From positions 558,001 through 622,000 of the forward strand of contig RHLF01000001.1 of NCBI GenBank assembly GCA_003712125.1: 64,000 nucleotides of DNA, written 5' to 3'. Below, in pieces: positions 58,943 through 64,000 of the stretch (position 1 is its first letter; each line of letters starts with the position of its first letter). The translations under genes were made by a program, and so were the position numbers. The notes below the pieces were generated by a model. That model worked only from the letters and a program-made list of their open reading frames with translations. It made no database searches and was not told where the DNA came from. Origin of the DNA: Allomuricauda sp. Lineage in GTDB: Bacteria > Bacteroidota > Bacteroidia > Flavobacteriales > Flavobacteriaceae.

Positions 58943-59088
58943 TGGTTCAACAAGTATTGGTATATCTGATTCTCGCAGTGGCAGTGGCCTACCTTGTCAA
59001 AAAATTTCTCCTGCCCAAATCACTTTTTTCTTCCCCAAAAAAGAATACTTCTAAAAGCTGTGGCCACGATAATTGCGGGTGCAACTGA
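58942..59088 (+). CDS. FeoB-associated Cys-rich membrane peptide
   Basis: A 48-residue protein: one membrane helix (VQQVLVYLILAVAVAYLVKKF), a lysine-rich stretch and a Cys-rich tail SCGHDNCGCN (three Cys, one His). Its ATG overlaps the feoB stop (TGATG), which sets the start. Similar FeoB-associated Cys-rich peptides occur in Bacteroidota and could hand iron to or from the FeoB pore (inference). Confidence 0.82.
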   Translation: MVQQVLVYLILAVAVAYLVKKFLLPKSLFSSPKKNTSKSCGHDNCGCN

Positions 59089-59177
59089 CACTTTTTGCTT
59101 TTGCAAACTATTTTTTTTTAATGTTGGTGTAACCTTTTGCAATTTCCTGACTATACACTAGTGAACACTAACAAAAC

Positions 59178-59708
59178 GTGAATCCAACTTTAGAACAACA
59201 AACGGATGAAGGGCTGATGGCCAAAGTGGCCCAGGGAGATTTGGATGTGCTGCAGATTTTATTCAAAAGACATCATTTGCACGTATTCAACTTTCTCTAC
59301 AAAATGAGCGGCGACAAAATGTTGAGTGAAGATTTGACCCAAGATGTTTTTTACAAGGTCATCAAATACCGATCATCCTATAAGAACGGAAAGTTTATTT
59401 CTTGGTTGTTTACGATTGCAAGAAATAGTTTGAAAACACATTTTACAAGAAATAAAGACAGGCATACCGATTTGGAACAAGTGGAACATCGGATTGGCGA
59501 GGAGACGAAAAATGAAGATTATTCTCAATTGCAACATGCCTTGAACAAATTGGAAACTTCAGACCGTGAAGTAATTGTAATGAACCGGTTTCAAGAAATA
59601 CGGTACACAGAAATCGCAGAGATCATTGGCAGTACCGAAGGGGCTGTAAAAACAAAAGTGAGCCGGGCTTTAAAAAAATTGAAGACCATTTATTTAGAAA
59701 GCATTTGA
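59178..59708 (+). CDS. ECF-type RNA polymerase sigma factor
   Basis: A 176-residue sigma-70 family protein with region 2 (LFKRHHLHVFNFLYKMSGDKMLSEDLTQDVFYKVIKY) and region 4 (LETSDREVIVMNRFQEIRYTEIAEIIGSTEGAVKTKVSRALKKLK). The start is GTG at 59178. It is followed one base later by an anti-sigma-like gene and then two DUF4097-like genes, forming an envelope-linked operon. Confidence 0.93.
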   Translation: MNPTLEQQTDEGLMAKVAQGDLDVLQILFKRHHLHVFNFLYKMSGDKMLSEDLTQDVFYKVIKYRSSYKNGKFISWLFTIARNSLKTHFTRNKDRHTDLEQVEHRIGEETKNEDYSQLQHALNKLETSDREVIVMNRFQEIRYTEIAEIIGSTEGAVKTKVSRALKKLKTIYLESI

Positions 59709-59709
59709 T

Positions 59710-60495
59710 ATGAATAAGGACGAAATGACAGCTTGGATTGCAGCCTATTACGACGGCACCCTAACGCCCGAAGCACTCAAAGCTTTTGAGAAGAAAAGGA
59801 AGGACTCGAACGAATTTGACCAAGAGGTCGAAGCATACGGCATACTTTTCGAAGCCATTACTACGGAAGAACAAGAGGTTCCCTCAAAGGCCTTGGAAGC
59901 AAATTTCCTAAAAATGCTCGAAGAGGAAAAAGTCAATCAGGCCAAGGTGGTCTCTATCGCTCCTGAACGTAAGGGTTGGGGCTTTGGAGTATTGAAAATT
60001 GCTGCCAGTGTAGCGGTTCTTATCAGCATATTTTACTTGGGTCGCTACTCAAAATTTACCGAGACCCAAAATCAGATCACCCTTGTCGAAAGGGAAACGG
60101 TTGAAGCCAAGCAGATGGCGATGCTCGCCATGATGGAAAACCAATCGGCCAACAAAAGAATACAAGGGGTGCAGTATGTTGAAGAATTGCACGAACCCGA
60201 TCCAGCAATCATTCGGGCCTTGGCGGAACGATTGCAGTTTGATGAAAATACCACGGTACGTATGGCCGCCTTAGAGGCCCTGTCAAAGTTTCAAAGCTCA
60301 GAAGAGGTCAAATTGGTCTTTTTGAAAATATTGGAAAGTGAGAAAAATCCAAGTATTCAAATTGCCTTGATTCAAAATTTGGTCAATATGCGTGAAAAGA
60401 AGGCCATCAAACCCATGCAAAAATTGTTGGAGCAAGAAGATACCCAACCCTTTATTAAAAATGAAATTAACCAGGCATTGCCTAAAATCATATAA
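59710..60495 (+). CDS. Anti-sigma-like membrane protein with C-terminal HEAT repeats
   Basis: A 261-residue protein. The N-terminal 85 residues (MTAWIAAYYDGTLTPEALKAFEKK) look like an anti-sigma cytoplasmic domain without the zinc-binding Cys/His set. One membrane helix follows (about residues 92-115, LKIAASVAVLISIFYLG). The periplasmic part (about 165-261) consists of HEAT repeats (TVRMAALEALSKFQSSEEVKLVFLKIL; SIQIALIQNLVNMREKKAIKPMQKLL). It is the second gene of the sigma operon. Sigma binding is inferred from position and layout. Confidence 0.75.
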   Translation: MNKDEMTAWIAAYYDGTLTPEALKAFEKKRKDSNEFDQEVEAYGILFEAITTEEQEVPSKALEANFLKMLEEEKVNQAKVVSIAPERKGWGFGVLKIAASVAVLISIFYLGRYSKFTETQNQITLVERETVEAKQMAMLAMMENQSANKRIQGVQYVEELHEPDPAIIRALAERLQFDENTTVRMAALEALSKFQSSEEVKLVFLKILESEKNPSIQIALIQNLVNMREKKAIKPMQKLLEQEDTQPFIKNEINQALPKII

Positions 60496-60515
60496 AAATT
60501 CAAAAAACGAAAATC

Positions 60516-61271
60516 ATGAAAAAAGTAACATTTACATTATTCTTTAGTTGTTTGGTTGCCTTGACCGTTCAGGCACAAAAAGACTTTTCAAAATCATTGA
60601 ACGGAATTGAGTGGGTCAAGATCGAGTCAAAGGCCGATATCACCCTCAAAACGCATGACAAAGGCGAACTGTTGATCAAGGTAGCCAAGGGATATTCGGT
60701 GCCCGAAAAGGCCAAGGGCCTAAAACTTATGGGTGCTGGCGGACCCGACAATACCGACGTGGGCTTCAATGTGGTACAAGATGGGAATACCTTGATCGTC
60801 AAGAACCTCAGAAAATCGGATGGTGCGGAAATTAGGCTCCCGAAATCACAAAATGTATCGGTCACCAATAGCTGGAATGGTGACATTTACATCGAAGGTT
60901 TTTCAGGTGAGGTGGAAGCCAATGCCAATCTAAATGGTGGGCTGACACTGGTAAATATTTCTGGACCTTTGACCGCTTATTCCCTTAATTCAAATGTGGA
61001 TGTGACATTTGACAGCATCCGTCAAGACGCCCCTATCTACATCAGTACTACAAACGGGGCCATTGACATGACCATTCCAGGAAACACGCCTGCAGATGTT
61101 CAAATGAGCTCATGGAATGGTGACATTTATAGCAACTTTGACCTGAAAAGACCCGACAAAGATGGTATGAAATCGATTTCAAGTAAAAACATCAGGGGTT
61201 CGATCAACAGTGGTGGTGTCGCCATCAAATTAAAATCAACCAATGGTAATATCTATTTAAGAAAACAATAA
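60516..61271 (+). CDS. DUF4097-like secreted protein
   Basis: A 251-residue protein with a signal peptide (MKKVTFTLFFSCLVALTVQAQ) and a beta-solenoid-like body with repeats such as NSWNGDIYIEGFSGEVEANANLNGGL and SSWNGDIYSNF, ending NGNIYLRK. It is related to the putative adhesin group DUF4097/DUF2807. Its function is unknown. It is the third gene of the ECF sigma operon. Confidence 0.8.
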   Translation: MKKVTFTLFFSCLVALTVQAQKDFSKSLNGIEWVKIESKADITLKTHDKGELLIKVAKGYSVPEKAKGLKLMGAGGPDNTDVGFNVVQDGNTLIVKNLRKSDGAEIRLPKSQNVSVTNSWNGDIYIEGFSGEVEANANLNGGLTLVNISGPLTAYSLNSNVDVTFDSIRQDAPIYISTTNGAIDMTIPGNTPADVQMSSWNGDIYSNFDLKRPDKDGMKSISSKNIRGSINSGGVAIKLKSTNGNIYLRKQ

Positions 61272-61293
61272 TTCAATCAAAAAACGAACAGTC

Positions 61294-62007
61294 ATGAAAA
61301 ATGCAGTAGCAATCCTTTTATGTACCCTTTGGGCACTCCCCGTATTGGCGCAAAAGGTCATCGAAAAAACCATTGATCACAAAGATCGCTATGTCGAGTT
61401 AAAAGTGCCCTTTGCTTCAAATATTGAAGTAAAAACCTGGGACAAGTCCACCGTTTACTTTAAGGCGGATATCGAAACCGAAGAAGGGAAATACCTCGAC
61501 CTCTATCAATTGGATGTCATGGAGGGCAGTGGCGCCATAACCATTGTATCAGAGCCAAAAGCCATATTTAAAGAATTTCAGAAAGAGTGGAAATCAAAAA
61601 ATGAGGGGAAGAAGAAAAAATACTACTCTTGGAACAACGAATACGAATTCAACTATGTGTTGTACGTGCCAAAAAATTCAGAATTCCGTATCAGCAGCAT
61701 CAACGGTGACATGAAATCTGAAACCATCGAAGGTAATTTCACCGCCGATCTGATCAACGGTAACATCGACATTCAAACCTATCGCGGCAATCTCGATTTG
61801 AGCACCATCAACGGTGAAATAGACCTCAAGGTGAGCGATGCCAGTTTGGTGGCCGAAACCATCAATGGCGATATCTATGCCGATGAAAAGTTAAAGCTGA
61901 CGACATACGATAAACATGTAGGCCAAAAGGTAGAAAAAAGAGTGTCGAATGCCTCAAAAAAATTGAAACTGAATACCATCAACGGCAATATGTATCTCAG
62001 ACTTTAA
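61294..62007 (+). CDS. DUF4097-family putative adhesin
   Basis: A 237-residue protein with a signal peptide (MKNAVAILLCTLWALPVLAQ). The C-terminal half has regular repeats around the motif INGD/INGN/INGE (SSINGDMKS, LINGNIDIQ, STINGEIDL, ETINGDIYA, NTINGNMYL), spaced as in a right-handed beta-solenoid. It is the fourth gene of the sigma operon and ends at a strong terminator. Confidence 0.85.
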   Translation: MKNAVAILLCTLWALPVLAQKVIEKTIDHKDRYVELKVPFASNIEVKTWDKSTVYFKADIETEEGKYLDLYQLDVMEGSGAITIVSEPKAIFKEFQKEWKSKNEGKKKKYYSWNNEYEFNYVLYVPKNSEFRISSINGDMKSETIEGNFTADLINGNIDIQTYRGNLDLSTINGEIDLKVSDASLVAETINGDIYADEKLKLTTYDKHVGQKVEKRVSNASKKLKLNTINGNMYLRL

Positions 62008-62029
62008 AACCTTTAGTTTTAGCTGAACT

Positions 62030-62054
62030 AGCCGGCCCAAGGGCCGGCTTTTTT
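62030..62054 (+). terminator. Terminator of the ECF sigma operon
   Basis: A perfect 9-bp stem AGCCGGCCC/GGGCCGGCT with a two-base AA loop is followed by T6. Confidence 0.95.
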
Positions 62055-62090
62055 GGTTAAAAGCCGTACCTTTAGGTGAAACTGTCTGAA

Positions 62091-62489
62091 ATGAAATTAC
62101 GACTTGTACTGCTTTCTTTGTTGGTTGTTGGCCTCTTTTCCTGTGGCACTTCCAAAACAAGCGAAACCAAATCCAATATCAAAGAAGAAAACGATGCCAA
62201 AAACCGGGGGCAAATATCGCTGCTTACCCGACTTCGTCAGCAACCCGGCATTGTTCTTAAAAATGGGGTGCCCGTGGTCAATAAAGCGGCAAACACCGTT
62301 AGTTCGTTCGGAAACAGCGAACCCCTTTATGTGCTAAACGGTCAAATAATTGGCAATTCCTTCGCTCGCATCGATCAGATCGTCGATAATTTCAATGTAA
62401 AAAAGATAAAGGTGATTGCGGGTCCTGAAACTTCCTATTATGGTTCGCAGGGTGCCAAAGGTGTCATTGAGATTACCACCTATCAATAG
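62091..62489 (+). CDS. Stand-alone TonB-plug-like lipoprotein
   Basis: A 132-residue protein from the ATG at 62091, which opens the lipoprotein signal (MKLRLVLLSLLVVGLFSC, Cys18); an ATG 15 bases upstream is less likely. The mature protein has the core of a TonB receptor plug: PLYVLNGQIIGNSFARIDQI, then VKKIKVIAGPETSYYGSQGAKGVIEITT. No barrel follows. Such isolated plug lipoproteins may bind TonB or receptor partners; the role is unknown. Confidence 0.8.
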   Translation: MKLRLVLLSLLVVGLFSCGTSKTSETKSNIKEENDAKNRGQISLLTRLRQQPGIVLKNGVPVVNKAANTVSSFGNSEPLYVLNGQIIGNSFARIDQIVDNFNVKKIKVIAGPETSYYGSQGAKGVIEITTYQ

Positions 62490-62494
62490 CGCAA

Positions 62495-62902
62495 CTATAG
62501 CGAAACGTTGATTTTGGTGTTCGAGGAAAGTTGAAAGGCACACTCTTTAAACTTGGGAGGGCCGAACGTCTTCATTTTGGCATTGGAAAATGCCACTTTT
62601 TCTTTGGGGATGCCCAACCAGTTGGTGTCCAACTTATTATTTCCATTTTCATCATAAAAAATGGCCAGTGCATATTCTCCTTCAGGCAAGTTTTTGATAG
62701 ACAATTGGGTTATGCCTTTTTGGGCAGCGATGCTATCACATTTAAAAACCTGATCAAACTTTAAAAATCCCTCCTCAGAATTGTATACGGCAACACTTAT
62801 TTTCCCCTTTGAGGCAGGCACCTCATGCACATCGATTGAAATTTCATTTTGTCCCAGGGCAAAAAACGGTAGCAGAAATAAGAAAAGAAATAGTTTGTTC
62901 AT
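62495..62902 (-). CDS. DUF2141-family secreted protein
   Basis: A 135-residue protein with a signal peptide (MNKLFLFLFLLPFFALGQ). The DUF2141 pattern is clear: GKISVAVYNSEEGFL, LPEGEYALAIFYDENGNNKLDTNWLGIPKEKVAFSNA and FGPPKFKECAFQL. Its function is unknown; the fold is probably an immunoglobulin-like sandwich. It converges with the plug lipoprotein gene with five bases between them. Confidence 0.88.
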   Translation of the reverse strand: MNKLFLFLFLLPFFALGQNEISIDVHEVPASKGKISVAVYNSEEGFLKFDQVFKCDSIAAQKGITQLSIKNLPEGEYALAIFYDENGNNKLDTNWLGIPKEKVAFSNAKMKTFGPPKFKECAFQLSSNTKINVSL

Positions 62903-63049
62903 GGTATAGGGTTAACAACAATTATGCTAAACTGATTTTTGTTCAAATTAGTATACGAAGTCACTTCCTATTTGGATTTTGCATGAAATTAAAACCTAAA
63001 CAACTATTTCCAAAATAAACCACGAACAAATCCATGCTTCGCATCCCTT

Positions 63050-63472
63050 TCATTCGTCCTCTTGCACCGATAGCGATCGAATTTGTTCATACAACTGTTG
63101 GGTGGCCAAACTATCGGGCAAATTAATATACAGTTTTAAGGAATCATGATGTACCAATCGAATTTTCTGTTGTCTTAAATCATCAACAAAAACATAGGTT
63201 GTGGTCTGTGTCAACGAATCTTTGAATACACCTTTTTCCTTCGCCAGCCATGAAAATCCATTTCTACGCTCCATTTGAGGAATACGGGCTACCCATGAAA
63301 TACTGTCAAATTCTGTAAGGGGTATACGTTGCCGATAAATACCGGAGTAAACCTTGAACTCTCCATCTTCAATGCTGACAAAATTTTTATAGTGAAGCAC
63401 AAATGCCGCGATACAGCCAATGACCGTTATGACGATAATGCCATTCCAAATCCGATTATTCCGTTTTTTCAT
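63050..63472 (-). CDS. Membrane-anchored hypothetical protein (PH-like)
   Basis: About 140 residues from the ATG at 63472 (MKKRNNRIWNGIIVITVIGC). An earlier in-frame ATG at 63520 lies inside the peptidase gene and lacks the basic-then-hydrophobic start. One membrane helix (about residues 8-27) is followed by a strand-rich domain (GEFKVYSGIYRQRIPLTEFDSISWV) resembling bacterial PH-type membrane proteins. It overlaps the end of the S9 peptidase gene by 17 bases, so the two are coupled. Confidence 0.65.
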   Translation of the reverse strand: MKKRNNRIWNGIIVITVIGCIAAFVLHYKNFVSIEDGEFKVYSGIYRQRIPLTEFDSISWVARIPQMERRNGFSWLAKEKGVFKDSLTQTTTYVFVDDLRQQKIRLVHHDSLKLYINLPDSLATQQLYEQIRSLSVQEDE

Positions 63473-64000
63473 TTTCCTTATCTGTTCGATACTTGTCAAA
63501 CCAGGCCACTGTATGGGCAATTTTTGTGATCAAATTGCTGGGTCTGCTCGCAATACCATGGCTCGCACCGGGTATTTCAACCAATACGGTTTCCTTCTTC
63601 CGTAGTTTGAGGGCATGGTACAATTGTTTGGCCTCGCTAGGTGGTGTTCGCAAATCGTTCATACCCACCATGACCATCGTTGGGGTCTCTATATTACCAA
63701 CGAGGGAAATGGGCGAAAATTTCCAGTAGTGTTCAAAATTTTCCCAGGGCTGTCCTTCATAACGTGAATTGGCATAACCAAAATAGTTGTCTGCCACCAA
63801 GGTCTTGCTGATCCAATTCATTACCGGTTTGGCCACTACCGCAGCCTCAAAGCGGTTGTTTTTACCAATCATCCACGCTGTCATTATACCCCCTGCACTA
63901 CCTCCTGTTACGAACAATTGGTCTTCATGGGCGATGCCCTTCTGTATACAATAATCTACCCCATCCATGGTATCGTCATAGTCTTGCCCCGGATAATTTC
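63456..64000 (-). CDS. S9-family (prolyl oligopeptidase-type) peptidase, N-terminus outside the window
   Basis: The visible C-terminal 181 residues form the alpha/beta-hydrolase end of an S9 peptidase. The nucleophile Ser is in FVTGGSAGGIMTAWMIG, the catalytic Asp is probably in VMVGMNDLRTPPSEAKQLYHAL, and the His is in IPGASHGIASRPSN. The upstream frame stays open to the window edge (NYPGQDYDDTMDGV). Relatives are periplasmic or cytoplasmic dipeptidyl- or acylaminoacyl-peptidases. Confidence 0.9.
   Translation of the reverse strand, partial: NYPGQDYDDTMDGVDYCIQKGIAHEDQLFVTGGSAGGIMTAWMIGKNNRFEAAVVAKPVMNWISKTLVADNYFGYANSRYEGQPWENFEHYWKFSPISLVGNIETPTMVMVGMNDLRTPPSEAKQLYHALKLRKKETVLVEIPGASHGIASRPSNLITKIAHTVAWFDKYRTDKENEKTE

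Noticed and set aside
54269-60495. RseP, ECF sigma factor and anti-sigma-like gene as one stress operon
   Set aside because: They are on opposite strands, separated by SCO and feo genes; only a functional link is possible, not a shared transcript.
1-64000. CRISPR arrays, insertion sequences, phage genes, integrases, rRNA genes
   Set aside because: I saw no regularly spaced repeats, transposase motifs, phage structural genes or rRNA sequence anywhere in the window.

Overview
The window looks like chromosome from a marine member of the Flavobacteriaceae (Bacteroidota). GC content is moderate (about 40-43% by eye). Many upstream regions carry the Bacteroidota promoter -7 element TAnnTTTG. One secreted protein (6855-8570) ends in a type IX secretion sorting domain, and there is a TonB-dependent receptor with a carboxypeptidase-like N-terminal domain, a GH26 lipoprotein, a sulfatase and a GalE-like L-threonine dehydrogenase of the flavobacterial kind. 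A Muricauda/Allomuricauda-like genus would fit, but that is inference. I see no rRNA, insertion sequence, phage or CRISPR array. Two tRNAs are present: Arg(CCT) at 38733-38804 and Asn(GTT) at 54124-54197. No gene-free stretch exceeds about 300 bases.

Layout. 1-5172: a cut-off serine hydrolase, a GH26 lipoprotein, a flavin-reductase-like protein, a second serine hydrolase, an ACT-like protein and YraN. 5342-8570: a DUF1800/DUF1501 pair exported for type IX secretion. 8713-15292: metG, a histone-deacetylase-like amidohydrolase, a PAP2 phosphatase, a tiny Cys/Lys-rich protein, a short ssb, an AhpD-like protein, and a GNAT gene beside a YjdI-CDGSH iron-sulfur fusion. 15282-23894: a catabolic locus (TonB receptor, GH63 glycosidase, GNAT, sodium symporter, glycerate kinase) with a divergent LacI regulator; the gene set predicts uptake and hydrolysis of a glycosylglycerate such as mannosylglycerate (digeneaside of red algae) or glucosylglycerate. 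23981-38657: mixed housekeeping and envelope genes, an SDR-TetR unit with visible operators, a large beta-propeller protein, an M28 membrane peptidase, threonine dehydrogenase and moaC/moaE.

39424-49906 is the most interesting part: a sulfur-oxidation island. It encodes two YeeE/YedE permease halves, a DUF2892 protein, a SorAB-like sulfite dehydrogenase pair, a rhodanese lipoprotein, an MBL-fold persulfide-dioxygenase/rhodanese fusion, a SulP transporter and a Crp/Fnr regulator. Together these could take sulfane sulfur or thiosulfate through persulfide and sulfite to sulfate. Three TGTAAC-N4-GTTACA-like palindromes serve four promoters, and in every case the palindrome centre lies exactly 33 bp from the centre of a -7 element, as expected of a class II Crp/Fnr activator. 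The site in front of the regulator gene itself implies autoregulation.

49963-53870: an IorAB-type molybdenum hydroxylase with a dihaem cytochrome, divergent from a TetR gene, with a matched operator directly downstream of each of the two -7 elements. 54124-64000: tRNA-Asn, rseP, a SCO protein, feoA-feoB with a Cys-tailed FeoB partner, an ECF sigma factor operon (HEAT-repeat anti-sigma candidate and two DUF4097-like proteins), a stand-alone TonB-plug lipoprotein, a DUF2141 protein and a cut-off S9 peptidase.
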